From: Valencia hispanica
Lineage: Eukaryota; Chordata; Actinopteri; Cyprinodontiformes; Valenciidae
Length of the DNA: 64,000 nucleotides
Reading direction: 5' to 3'
NCBI GenBank assembly: GCA_963556495.2
Contig: OY747700.1
Coordinates: 3,357,501-3,421,500, forward strand
Both the position numbers and the translations under genes were made by a program. The notes below the pieces were generated by a model that saw only the letters and a list, made by a program, of their open reading frames with translations, had not been told where the DNA came from and did not search any database. Below, piece after piece: positions 43,889-53,531 of the stretch. The first letter of the stretch is position 1; the number at the start of each line of letters is the position of its first letter.

Positions 43889-43969
43889 GGAGACCAGGGC
43901 CCCCAGGGGCCCCCAGGACCCTTTGAGTACATTGACCCTCCAGAAGACTTATACCTCAAAGGCGAGAAG
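43889..43969 (+). CDS. col4a4: col4a4 exon j: acidic interruption diagnostic for alpha-4
   Basis: Acceptor ATCAACAG, 81 nt, phase 0. After [10 protein letters not shown] comes the interruption PFEYIDPPEDLYLK and then GEK. Human COL4A4 has TLLVEPPDFCLYKGEK here, and I recall no such block in the other alpha(IV) chains. The donor reads AAG|GTTGGA, which lacks the usual +3 to +5 A/G-A-G and is weak. Confidence 0.92.
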
Positions 43970-44039
43970 GTTGGAGGACTTTATATTTTTGTGTTTTTGT
44001 TGGATTAAAATTTTCTATTGATTCTGTATTTACTGTTTT

Positions 44040-44160
44040 TATTGATTAGGCAAAAAAGCTGCTCTTTATTGCTGCTTTTATTTTACCCTTTAATCACCCA
44101 AATCACCTTGAATTGCCTTGTTGCTGAAACCGTGCTTTACAAATAAATTACCCTTGCCTT
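44040..44160 (+). mobile_element. L2 LINE 3' tail, heavily 5'-truncated
   Basis: TTTATTGCTGCTTTTATTTTACCC... CCTTGAATTGCCTTGTTGCTGAAACCGTGCTTTACAAATAAATTACCCTTGCCTTG matches the 3' end of the L2 copy at 62.85-62.99 kb. Confidence 0.85.
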
Positions 44161-44434
44161 GTTCTATTGTTGGGTTCCTATGTGAGGTTCCAGAACTGAT
44201 TTATTTTTACATCCTATTGCTGGGTTCTAGTTTTGCTAAAGCTGGGTTTTTATATGGTTCATTTCTCTTTATTTACTGTGTTAGATTCAACAAATTAATT
44301 CTGTCCAGTTTCTGGAATAATGTCTTATTTGGGGTTATGGTGTAATCTTGGGTTCTTTTGTATTTTTTTTGTACTCATATTTGACACTTTTTAGATCTAA
44401 TGTGGAATCTAATGAAAACTAAGACTTGTAAGAA

Positions 44435-44840
44435 CAGTGGACCCCTGTATTTACCTGGGTTAGGGACCAAAGCCATTAATAGTTAAGATCTGCAAATACT
44501 TGAGACCTCCTCTAAAACATTTATAACTTCCTATTTTAATAGTTCCAAGACAAACTATACCTAAACATGCATTAATACGCAAACCTTCTTAGCACTACCT
44601 TAGAAGCTATCATCCACAGTGTTTCATATCTTTGCTCCTGGAGATACAGCCAATCAGCACCAAGGAAAATGAATGCCGCACCTGGATTGACTGCTTTGAA
44701 AACAACAGCCAATAGAATGTCAAGTAGAATTACTTCTCAGTATCTCAGCAAACAAAGCTACATTTTCTTTAGAACATTTTAAATAAGCGTTACGAAAAAA
44801 TCCACAAGTAGAAGAGTCCACAAATAGGCAAGGGTCCACT
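44435..44840. mobile_element. MITE with CAGTGGACCC ends (pogo/Tigger-like candidate)
   Basis: The left end is CAGTGGACCCCTGTATTTACC. The right end GGCAAGGGTCCACTATA is its approximate inverse. About 400 bp, no coding capacity. The ends suggest a Tc1/mariner-pogo type, but a TA duplication is clear only on the right. The interior at 44636-44720 is shared with 12498-12585. Confidence 0.6.
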
Positions 44841-44940
44841 ATATATGGGCTCAAATATTCCAGTTGTGTTTATTTGCTTCTAATAGTGTATGGTTTTGGT
44901 TCTTTAAGGCTTCAGTTACAGATTCCAATGTAAATGCAAT

Positions 44941-45022
44941 AAATCCATTATCTTCTGCTTAATCCGGGGTCGTGTTGTGGGGGCAGCAGCCTCAGCAGAG
45001 AGACCCAGACTTCCCTCTCTCA
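44941..45022 (-). mobile_element. Rex3-like LINE 3' end, antisense
   Basis: CCATTATCTTCTGCTTAATCCGGGGTCGTGTTGTGGGGGCAGCAGCCTCAGCAGAGAGACCCAGACTTCCCTCTCT is the inverse of about 9725-9805 in the young copy, with some substitutions. Severely 5'-truncated. Confidence 0.85.
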
Positions 45023-46663
45023 AACGCATTTCCCTTGCAACCCTCACCATTCTGTGCGCAGAACCTTCAACTGTAACGTCACTACAGTTCTGCATAAAAT
45101 AAGTATCAGCTGTGCAACATTCCAGAGAAATTAAAAGGGAAATAATTTATAGCAATACATGGTCACGTTATTTTCTGGGGTTTTTTTGTGTTTTTTTAAA
45201 CACAAGCAGTTTACAATTCACATCCCTGACCACTTGTTGCAAACGCGCAGAGATTTTTAACTTTACGCACAGAGTTCAGGTAACTGAATCAATCAAAAAA
45301 AGATTCCTATGAGAGCATCTAACTGATTATCATCTCAGACCTGGACACATATTCAAAGCATCGCTATCTGAGAGCTCAGCTGACAGCACCATGGAGAGTT
45401 ATGGAGGGATTGGAGCGCATAGCTGAGGCGGACACAGACCGATGGCGGTTTTAAATCATCGGGCGGGTTGGGTCTGAATTTAATCTGGAGATAACTGTGG
45501 GTAAAGGGTTGGGTTATAAAATCATCTTAATGCATGGGGGTGTTAAAATTGGACCAGTGCAGGACTCTGCAACAGTAAACTGTATACTTTCACTGCAATT
45601 ATTTTGTATTTAAAACATATGTGAGGGAAATAGATATGCAAGCAGAAACTATAGGGGAAACAATATTTATTTTTATGCAGCTTTGAAGACGAACCAATCG
45701 CAAAAATTGTTGCATGACTAGAAAATTGGCTTTAAAGTATGACAGAAATCACACAGTGCATGTGCACCTTGCTCCCTGGGCGAAGCACGCACAGACCTGC
45801 GCCAGCCTTAGATGAATGGTGTAACATAACTTATAGTGGCCATCTTGTTGTGCAGTTAGTTTTCAAATCACGTAATTCATAGTTACATACAATTTTAGAC
45901 TGTATGATATGCCCCAAAGCATAGCATTTGACGGACACATTTCATTAGTGAACTTGACTTTAAGTGACTTACATGTTTCTTTGAAAAATAGTTAATGTCC
46001 AAATTCTTCTTTTTTGCTGCCATCCTTACTCGCTTTTGACACACATGTGTCGCCCACGTTGCACTTGAGTCCTCTCGCGGACTGGAAAGTTCTCCTTGCA
46101 GTTTTGGTGCTGCTAACAACCAAACATAGCTGCAGAGTCTCACCTGACAGCAGGGAAAGGCACAGCCAATCACATTGACCAAATGTGTTATGGGAGGTAG
46201 GACTCCAGTAGAGAACGTAATTAAACTCTTTCTGCACCTCTAGAATGAGACGTTGACAGATTTGTATTTTTCTTTCTCTTTTTTGCTTTCTATCGGGTTT
46301 GTTTTTCTTGTCTCGAGGAGATCAAATTATTTGTGGGGACAATTAAATAATCGCTAGATATTGGTGGGGACATGTCCCTTCCGTCCATGCTAATTCTACG
46401 CCCTTGGTCTAGACCTTTCCAGCCACCTTTAGACACCAACATAAAGTTTTGCATTTCAGAACTGGAAGCAAGATATTGTCTCTGTTTAGTAAATGATACT
46501 TAATGGAAGTTGAAGCAGTTTTTTCTTTGTCGGATTAATGACTGTTCGGAGGATGGATTTATGCCACTTCAGAAGATCTGGATATCTTTCTTTTTTTAAT
46601 TCAAGGATTTAATGTTGGGTTCAAGTTGTCCAAAATCTCAGTTCCAGTTTTTCTTTCTTTCAG

Positions 46664-46708
46664 GGATCCCCAGGGGAAAAAGGAGAGTGTGGCATTCCAG
46701 GACTCCCA
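46664..46708 (+). CDS. col4a4: col4a4 exon k: 5 triplets
   Basis: Acceptor TTCTTTCAG, donor GTAAGT, 45 nt, phase 0, coding GSPGEKGECGIPGLP with a cysteine. The human stretch GIKGIPGMVGLPGPP has equal length. Confidence 0.92.
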
Positions 46709-46913
46709 GTAAGTAACCCTGCTGACAGTGGTTTGTCACCTGTTTTTGGTTCTTCTCTGAGCTGTGATTGCTCCTTCTTTCATTTATTTATTTCATGTCT
46801 GAAGAGAATTTCCCTGTTCCTGAAGTTCAACTCAACTAGACATCACAGAAGAAAAATATTTTATGGATCCTGGTATCGCTGAAGGTGATGAAGATGATCT
46901 GTTCTGGTTTCAG

Positions 46914-46976
46914 GGTCTGGATGCGCCCCCTGGCATTAAAGGAGAGAAGGGGATTGTTGGATTTCCAGGATTCAGA
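46914..46976 (+). CDS. col4a4: col4a4 exon l
   Basis: Acceptor GGTTTCAG, donor GTACGT, 63 nt, phase 0, coding GLDAPPGIKGEKGIVGFPG then FR. The interruption DAPP and GIKGEKGIVGFPG answer human GIGAKGEKGIPGFPG. Confidence 0.93.
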
Positions 46977-47066
46977 GTACGTCTTCTTTGATCAGTTCTA
47001 CTGAAGTTTATGTGACTTTGGTTGCTGCATGACTCTCGATGGTAAGCTCCCTGTTTTTTCTTTCAG

Positions 47067-47111
47067 GGTGTTTCGGGTCGACCCGGTCCTTCCGGACGGA
47101 AAGGCATTCGG
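47067..47111 (+). CDS. col4a4: col4a4 exon m: 5 triplets
   Basis: Acceptor TTTTCTTTCAG, donor GTTAGT, 45 nt, phase 0, coding GVSGRPGPSGRKGIR. Same length as human GDPGSYGSPGFPGLK. Confidence 0.92.
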
Positions 47112-47223
47112 GTTAGTCACAACAGAAAATATCTGTTTGTCAATGTTAATCCAGTCTGTGGTTGATTTGATGGTTCTGAATTATCTCGGGTCAGGTTAAT
47201 TAAAGGTGTTTTGGGGTTTTCAG

Positions 47224-47277
47224 GGGATGAAAGGAAGCCAGGGTCTTCCTGGACTGATAGGTCAAGAAGGTCTTAAG
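47224..47277 (+). CDS. col4a4: col4a4 exon n: 6 triplets
   Basis: Acceptor GGTTTTCAG, donor GTCAGT, 54 nt, phase 0, coding GMKGSQGLPGLIGQEGLK, equal in length to human GELGLVGDPGLFGLIGPK. Confidence 0.93.
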
Positions 47278-47408
47278 GTCAGTCTGGATTTGTAACCCAG
47301 ATTCCAAAAGTTATTCCAAAACATTTCCAGTTAAATAAAACTCCAGATTTTTATTATGGAGGAAAACAACCCAAACATCTATTTTTTGACATGGCTCCTT
47401 GTTTCCAG

Positions 47409-47469
47409 GGCATTGCTGGCGACCCGGGCCCTAAAGGTCTCCCTCAGATCAGTGACATTACTCACACAG
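47409..47469 (+). CDS. col4a4: col4a4 exon o: interruption, split Gly codon
   Basis: Acceptor TTGTTTCCAG, donor GTACTG, 61 nt: 20 codons plus the first base of a Gly codon. GIAGDPGPKGLP leads into the interruption QISDITHT. Human has VLVTPPLPLK in this place. This is the first of the split-Gly junctions. Confidence 0.92.
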
Positions 47470-47555
47470 GTACTGATCAATAAACCAATCAATCATTTAT
47501 GATCACTTTGTCTGGTTTTGACATTTGACATCCACTGAGAGCTTCCTGTCCTCAG

Positions 47556-47660
47556 GTGATTACGGGGACCCTGGGAACCCCGGACAAAAAGGTCCTTCTG
47601 GTGACATGGGGCCTTTGGGAATGCACGGCCCTCAAGGATTACCAGGAAGCTCAACGCCAG
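47556..47660 (+). CDS. col4a4: col4a4 exon p
   Basis: Acceptor GTCCTCAG, donor GTGAGT, 105 nt, starting with the last two bases of a Gly codon and ending with the first base of the next. It codes DYGDPGNPGQKGPSGDMGPL, then GMHGPQGLPGSSTP. It answers human GDPGFPGRYGETGDVGPPG. Confidence 0.94.
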
Positions 47661-47943
47661 GTGAGTTCTTGCTACCCCTAAGCAAGGCAGTGGCATCTTT
47701 TTGACAAAATCCATGGTAATTTTCAGGGGAAGGAACTGGTGGTTCCTAGGATTTCTAAAAGCAGCATGGAAAGCACATGTTTTAGTTATCAGGCTCCTCT
47801 CCTGTGGAAACAGCTACCAGTTTTAGTCCAAGAGGCAGACACTTTGTCTACTTTTAAGGCCAGATTTCAAACCTTCCTTTTTGATAAAGCTTCAGACATT
47901 CGTTGGATGTGTGGGGGTGTAGTAGCTGACAGTAAGTTGGTCG

Positions 47944-48245
47944 GGGGGTATTTCAATTAAATTCAATTCAGTTTATTTATATAGCGCCAATTCACAACAG
48001 ATGTCATCTCAAGGCACTTTACAAGAAGTCATTTCAATACATTTATACAAACATTCCAATCAGTTAAAAAGTTTCCTATTTAAGGAATCCCAGCAGATTG
48101 CGTCAGTCATTGGCGTGAGGTTGGGCCCCGTTGATGCAGACTTTCCAACCACAGCAATCCTTCAGCAATCCCTCATACTGAGCAAGCATGTAGCGACGGT
48201 GGAGAGGAAAAACTCCCCTTTGACAGGAAGAAACCTCCAACAATG
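47944..48245 (-). mobile_element. antisense LINE 3'UTR copy inside the outer LINE
   Basis: TTCAATTCAGTTTATTTATATAGCGCCAATTCACAACAG...GAGGAAAAACTCCCCTTTGACAGGAAGAAACCTCC is the inverse of about 51880-52130 of the surrounding element family, so the outer LINE was hit by a truncated relative in the opposite direction. Confidence 0.8.
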
Positions 48246-48539
48246 CATTCCAGACAGACGGTTCTCCCTGGCTCTGCCTCTCTCATGTCTCATTCTAACG
48301 GAGTGAGTTATCCTGAGCTATCTCTGTAGTTATGCTGCTATAGGGTTTGTTTATTTGTTTATTTATTTGGATCCCCATTAGCGGTCTCCAAATGGACAGC
48401 TACTCTTCCTGGGGTCCGATTTAAGCAATTACAATATTCACATCATGCAGTTAATTGAAAAAACACTTCACATACAAACCTCTCCTCAGTTATACACACA
48501 TGCACACATACATATAAAGAAATCTAAATATACAATACA

Positions 48540-48564
48540 CATATATATATCAATATATCTATAT

Positions 48565-48649
<85 letters not shown>

Positions 48650-48662
48650 CATATATATACAC
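48540..48662. repeat. (TA)n microsatellite within the antisense LINE 3' end
   Basis: About 120 bases of TA with a few CA steps. On the minus strand it makes a run of alternating Ile and Tyr codons at the end of the LINE frame, which is not meaningful protein. Confidence 0.95.
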
Positions 48663-48679
48663 ACATACTCCATAGTCTT

Positions 48680-51488
48680 TTAAAAGAGAGCTTTGTTTCA
48701 GTTTGTTTAACAGCTGGTGGCAGTATATTCCATAAAGTCACAGCTCTGAAAATGACCGACCTACGCCCTGCTTCTGTTCTAGGTTTGGGGCGGGTCAAAT
48801 GATCCTGAGCCGCTTGCCTGGTTGGATGGTTGTGCAGATCTCTCACATAATGTAAAAGGTTGTACAGATGAGTAGGTTTTTGACTATAGCATATATTTCT
48901 GAAGAATGTCATTAAATGACATTTGAGTCTATCTTCTACTCTGAGCCATGAGAGACGGGCTTGATGCTCAGCCGAGCTCTGTCCCCACACAAGTGGGCAG
49001 CCTAGAGCCAGTCTGGCAGCCTTGTTCTGTGCTGTCTGCAGTTTCGTAATGTGTTTCTTAGCTGCACCTGACCACACCACAGAGCAGTAGTCCAGGTGAG
49101 ACAAGGCCAATGACTGAACCACCAGAACTCTAGAAGCCGGTGTCATGAATGAGCAGCACCTTCTAATACATGCCATATTTCTACCCATTTTTTTCACAAC
49201 AGTGTCAATGTGCTTATCCCAAGATAAAAGTTCATCGAAAGTAACTCCAAGGAGTTTTACCTCATGAACCTGGTCTATTTGCATGTATTTTAATACAATA
49301 TTAAGTGGATCGTCACTGTCTTGGTGTCGAGATCTAAACAACATACTCTTTGTTTTAGACACATTCAAAACTAGTCTGTTTTCGTAAATCCAGTCAAATA
49401 ACAACTGCAAATCATCCTGTAGTGTGTTTCTCAGCTCAGACATACTTGATGCTGCACAGTAAACAGTGCATAGAGAGTTGCGCTGCACCTTTTAAGAATA
49501 TACGGCATATCATTAATGAAAATTGAAAAAAGCAGTGGTCCTAAACAACTGCCTTGAGGTACACCACACTGCAGATGTTTAGGCGCAGAAAAACTTCCAT
49601 TAAAAAATACTGATTGTGATCTACAAGTTAAGCAACTATTGATCCTTTTCAGTGGTGTAGCATCAAATCTATATGCAGATAATTTTTCAAGTAGCAGTTT
49701 ATGATCCACCAAATCAAAAGCTGCGGTGAAATCTAGGAATACTGCACCCACCATCAACTTCTTATCAATACAAGATAACCAATGTTCTGTAATTTCTGTA
49801 AGTGCTGTACATGTCGAGTGATTTTCCCTGTATGCATGCTGAGATCCAAAATTTAATTCATTTATATTTAAATAATTAAAAATCTGTTTAAAAACAACTC
49901 TTTCCAACAATTTACTGAGTATCGGAAGAATGCTAATTGGTCTACTGTTAACCGCAGTTAGACTGAGATTTCTACTTTTTGAGAGTGGAAGTATTTTGGC
50001 CGATTTCCACATTTGAGGAAACATTCCCTGCTCTAAGCTTAGGTTGAAAATGTGACAGACAGGAAAAGCTATTGTATTCGCAGCAAGTTTAAGCAGTCGA
50101 CCATCCACCTCATCAATTCCTGATGGTTTGTTGACATCTAGCGTGAAAAGAGACTTTTCAACTTCTGCTGAACTTAACATATTAAATGTGAAATTACAAT
50201 TTTTGTTTTTAATAATTAAATCTTTGATTATTTTCGATGAAGTGCCAAAATACCCTGAATTTGTAGTGTCTTGTCTCAGATTGTCAATTTTATCACCATA
50301 ATATGTACTAAAATGAGTTGCAATATCCTTTCCTTTTGTCAGAAATCCACCGTACACTTCTATAAATGATGGTAAATTGGTTTTGCTCCTACACATTAAC
50401 TCGTTCAAGGTATTCCAGAGTTGTTTGCTATCATTTTTGTTATTCTCTATCTTATTTCTATAATATATTTGTTTCTTTTTTCTGTTTTGTTTAGTCACTT
50501 TATTCCTCTCAATACAATAGGTTTTCCACTTCTCAGATGTCTTTAGAACACACGCTTCCTTTTTCAAGTTGTCTCTGTGCGCCATAGACTGCTTAAGCTC
50601 CGTGTCAATCCACGGGGCCTTATTTGCACTAACTGTAAATTTTCTAAGCGGCGCATGTTTATCTGCCACTGAAAGAAATAAGTCATTGAATAATTTTACA
50701 GCCACATTTACATCTTTTATGTTCAGCACTTGGTTCCAATCCATTTTCTTTAAATGCCTGACAAAATCTTCTTCACAAAAATTCTTGTAATGCTCTTGGT
50801 CTACTTTTAGGTACCTTAGACTTTCTTACCAGAGCAATGATATTGTGATCGTAAAGCCAAAAGGAAAAGAGTCTGCCTTCGAACAGCCCGAACTATTGTT
50901 TGTGAAGATATGGTCAATGCATGTCGAAGATGTTTGCCCCAGCTCATTGCAAAAAATCCTTGTAGGCTGTTTAACTAGCTGTTTTAAATTACAAATACGT
51001 GTTGTATTTTTTAACTTTCTCCTTAGATGACATGAGTTGGAGAGCCAGTCAATATTTACATCACCCAAGACATACATTTCATTGCCTAAGTCAGACATTG
51101 TTGTAAAAATGGAGCACAATTCATCAACATACAGTGCATTTGAGCTTGGAGGTCTATAGATGCAGCCAATTAGAATAGGTCGACTATAAGGGATATGCAC
51201 TTCCAAACATAGACATTCAATAGAAGGAACCATCAAGTCTGTCCTAACTTTGACAGGAATGTGGCTTTGTATGTAAATAGCCACCCCACCTCCAAAGAGA
51301 TTCCGATCACATCTAAAAATATTATAATCTGCAATAGCCACACAATCATCATCAACAGTTTGATTTAAATGTGTCTCAGATACAGCCATGATATTTATTC
51401 TGTCATTGCGCATAACATTTGATAATTCATGAACTTTGTTTCTTAAACTCCTAATATTTATATGAGCAATTCTCCATCCTTTATTAGA
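48680..51488 (-). pseudogene. ORF2 of the antisense CR1/jockey-group LINE
   Basis: The endonuclease (about 51484-50826) holds GWRIAHINIRSLRNK, VSETHLN and FGGGVAIYIQSHIP, with GDVNIDW in the place of GDFN. The linker and RT frame (50744-49480) has NKAPWIDTELKQSM, RPISILPILSKLLERVV, FLDFTAAFDLVDHKLLLEKL and CGVPQGSCLGPLLFSIFIND. A frameshift at about 49480 interrupts just before the expected YADD. The rest (49488-48680) has NRLVLNVSKTKSMLF, KLLGVTFDELLSWDKHID and [14 protein letters not shown]. Dead, with two or more frame breaks. Confidence 0.85.
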
Positions 51489-52490
51489 CTGCTTAGACTG
51501 CTGGAGGACAGACTGACCTCTTTTCTTCACTCTGCTACTTTTCTCTCCTACTACTCTCCAGTTGCATTATTTGCTGTTATTTTGATTGTTAACTTTGTTT
51601 TTTCTCAGTGTTTTTTCTCTCCATAGAAGCTACACCTGGTCTGGTATCCTGCTTGGCTGCAATGCCCTGATGGACGGGGGGCATCGACTGGGATGATGCT
51701 CCCAGTAACTGAAGATCATCCGTGTCCTGTTATCAACTTTTTACTTTCTTTAATATAGAAAGTACTCTTACATCAGATCTTCTGTTCTTTCTGTGTCTCT
51801 GCTCTGTGTTCTTGAACCCCCAGACGGTTGTGGCAGACGGCCGCTCGTACTGAGCCAGGTTCTGGTTCTGGTTCTGCTGGAGGTTTCTTCCTGTTAAAGG
51901 GGTGTTTGTTCTCTCAACTGTCGCTTCATGCTTGCTCAGTATGAGGGATTGCTGTGAAGTGAATGCTGCAAGTCAATTACTCGATGCAATCTGTTGGGAT
52001 TCCTGTGACAGAAAACCTTGAAGACCTGATTGGAATGTTTGTATGATTGAATTAAGATGGCTTTTCTTGTAAAATGCCTTGAGATGACATGTTGTGAATT
52101 GCTGCTATATAAATAAACTGAATTGAATTAAATTAAATTAAATTGAATCAATACTAAATCCCTATTTGTTGGTTCAGAAAAGCAACCAATCACGTTTATC
52201 AGGTCACTGTATAGTAATGCAATAAAGTTTAAGGCGGTATGATGGTGGTCTAGTCAGATCTGTAAGTATGAGAGAGAGGAGGATGATGTAAGGTAGTAAG
52301 ACAGTGTTGGGGTCAGAGATACAGTTAGTGTCTGTTCACATTCAACATATATTCAAGATGCATAAGAGGTTTAAGGTGGTATGACATGAACATGTTCAGA
52401 TTCAGGTTGTAGACAGATATAAATTCTGGTATAAATTGCCTGTTTTGGTCACATTTTAAGCTTTGGGACATTGTTTGTGGTTTTCCTCAG

Positions 52491-52643
52491 GACTGATTGG
52501 TATTGATGGTCAGAAGGGGAAACCGGGGTCGAAAGGAGACAAAGGAGATCCAGGTCAGATTATAGACGAAGTGGCACCTGGCGAGCCTGGAAAGCCAGGA
52601 TGTCCAGGACCGCGTGGGTCTGTGGGAATGCCGGGTGTTCCAG
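52491..52643 (+). CDS. col4a4: col4a4 exon q
   Basis: Acceptor TTCCTCAG, donor GTACCA, 153 nt, split Gly codons at both ends. It codes IGIDGQKGKPGSKGDKGDPG, interruption QIIDEVAP, then GEPGKPGCPGPRGSVGMPG. Human has [20 protein letters not shown] at the same place. Confidence 0.95.
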
Positions 52644-52748
52644 GTACCAAATCAGTTTCTGTATCCCTGTAGTGTACCAGTCCTATACAGCTTTGATTTC
52701 TAAAGATCAGTCATCCATATTTCTCTAATGAGATATTTTTCTCTACAG

Positions 52749-52838
52749 GAACTTATTGTCTTCCGGGGTCCATAGGAAGTTTTGGAGATCCAGGTGAACA
52801 GGGATTTCCAGGAGCATCAGGGTATTTGGGAATTAAAG
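52749..52838 (+). CDS. col4a4: col4a4 exon r
   Basis: Acceptor TCTCTACAG, 90 nt, split Gly codons at both ends, coding TYCLPGSIGSFGDPGEQG then FPGASGYLGIK. Human has GSSVIYCSVGNPGPQG. The donor GTCGGT is used because it keeps the split Gly. A nearby GTGAGG at 52843 looks stronger as a donor but would break the frame with exon s. Confidence 0.9.
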
Positions 52839-53213
52839 GTCGGTGAGGTGATTGTGTCTAATGTTTTCATGCTTTTAAAGGCGTTAGGATGGCTGGCGGA
52901 GACAGTTTAATGAAATCAAAGAAGCTGGTTTCAGTTGCTTAGCTTTCAATAAAACGTATTTAATGAGAGATAAGTGAGTCTGAAGTTTTGGTCTTTATGG
53001 TGAATGGTTGAGCGCTGTGTTAATGATAACAGATATTTATTGTTAATGTGAGAGGTAATGTATAAAAATTTGACTTAAACTTCCGAATAGATTATTTAGC
53101 ATTTTAAAGTGAAAAGGTGTTGTCTCTGAAATAAGATGAAAAAACGGAGGCCCTAACACGTTTCTGTGAGGAACCTCAGCATCGATGTCTCATGATCAAC
53201 CTTTGTGTTTCAG
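52839..53213 (+). other. col4a4: col4a4 intron, nothing recognised
   Basis: 375 bp of intron sequence with no repeat or exon signal seen. Confidence 0.6.
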
Positions 53214-53374
53214 GTGATCCTGGTACGTGTTTGTGTGGCCCTCCACTTGAACTGAGGGGCCTTCCTGGCCCTGTAGGGGGAGCAGGGTATACAGGGTCAC
53301 CAGGAACTCCAGGAGCCCCAGGCCCAAGAGGAGAAAAAGGTTCACCTGGAGACAAAGGGGCGACAGGGATGGAG
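53214..53374 (+). CDS. col4a4: col4a4 exon s: cysteine pair and 14 triplets
   Basis: Acceptor GTGTTTCAG, donor GTGAGT, 161 nt, starting in a split Gly codon and ending in phase 0. DPGTCLCGPPLELRG carries a C-x-C pair within an interruption, answering human GLCACEPGPMG. The following Gly-X-Y stretch includes GAPGPRGEKGSPGDKGATG. Confidence 0.95.
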
Positions 53375-53458
53375 GTGAGTTTCTAGACAGCAACGTGGGA
53401 GAAAATCTTCAATGATTTTGATCCGAATCAGCTCTTTGACTGTTCTTTATTACTGCAG

Positions 53459-53531
53459 GGTGTAGTCGGGTTTCAGGGGGTCAAAGGCTTAAAAGGACTG
53501 AAAGGAGATTTGTCAGTGGTGGAGATTAAGG
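53459..53531 (+). CDS. col4a4: col4a4 exon t: last exon in the window
   Basis: Acceptor TTACTGCAG, donor GTGAGT, 73 nt: 24 codons plus the first base of a Gly codon. It codes GVVGFQGVKGLKGLKGDLSV then VEIK, answering human GDMVVSRVKG (about residue 600 of the human chain). The next exon is not within the remaining 10.5 kb, which is transposon-filled intron. Confidence 0.93.

Larger units (their letters stand above)
43970..46663 (+). other. col4a4: col4a4 intron after exon j (2.7 kb)
   Basis: Contains an L2 tail (44040-44160), a TIR MITE (44435-44840) and a Rex3-like tail (44941-45022). From 45023 to 46663 no exon or clear repeat is recognised. Confidence 0.7.
48346..51488 (-). mobile_element. 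CR1/jockey-group LINE, antisense, nested in the outer LINE
   Basis: The 3' end is at the left (inverse of GGGGATCCAAATAAATAAACAAATAAAC). Endonuclease, RT and C-terminus run on the minus strand up to about 51488, just short of a complete ORF2 start. The outer 3'UTR resumes directly after it. The clade was not resolved from motifs alone. Confidence 0.82.
47738..52140 (+). mobile_element. L2-type LINE 3' part (outer), sense, interrupted twice
   Basis: The RT C-terminal code at about 47738-47925 includes ISKSSMESTCFSYQAPLLWK and TLSTFKARFQTFLFDKA. The 3'UTR continues at about 48270-48345 (GTTATCCTGAGCTATCTCTGTAGTTATGCTGCTATAGG) and 51489-52140, ending CTATATAAATAAACTGAATTG with an AATTA tail. 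The text CTTAGACTGCTGGAGGAC at 51495 is the expected continuation after GCTGCTATAGG, which fixes the inner insertion. Confidence 0.75.
47661..52490 (+). other. col4a4: col4a4 intron after exon p (4.8 kb), filled by LINEs
   Basis: Nearly all is retroposon: a sense L2-type remnant (47738-52140) with an antisense tail copy and a 3.1 kb antisense LINE inside it. About 52140-52490 shows nothing recognisable. Confidence 0.8.
24810..53531 (+). other. col4a4: col4a4 gene, partial: 20 coding exons of collagen alpha-4(IV)
   Basis: The gene encodes a chain of the alpha3-alpha4-alpha5 type IV collagen trimer, a secreted network-forming component of basement membranes (glomerulus, eye, ear). Twenty exons of 36-161 nt with AG/GT borders join into one Gly-X-Y frame of 1546 nt. 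Order and length follow human COL4A4 from memory. The 7S segment PCDGRDCTTCQC answers PCGGRDCSVCHC. The next 15 Gly-X-Y triplets match one for one. The interruption FEYIDPPEDLYLKGEKG answers LLVEPPDFCLYKGEKG, and GDLSVVEIKG answers GDMVVSRVKG. This pattern separates it from alpha-1, -2, -3, -5 and -6. All splice phases agree: phase 0 up to the exon at 47224, then five junctions with a split Gly codon. The signal-peptide exon upstream and about two thirds of the protein downstream, including NC1, are not seen. Introns carry many transposons. Confidence 0.93.

Noticed and set aside
48445..48675. small open frame rich in Ile and Tyr
   Set aside because: Product of a TA microsatellite.
24810..53531. 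assignment to another alpha(IV) chain such as alpha-1, -2, -3 or -5
   Set aside because: The interruption blocks (FEYIDPPEDLYLK, GTCLCG, DLSVVEIK) and exon lengths fit only the alpha-4 chain as remembered.
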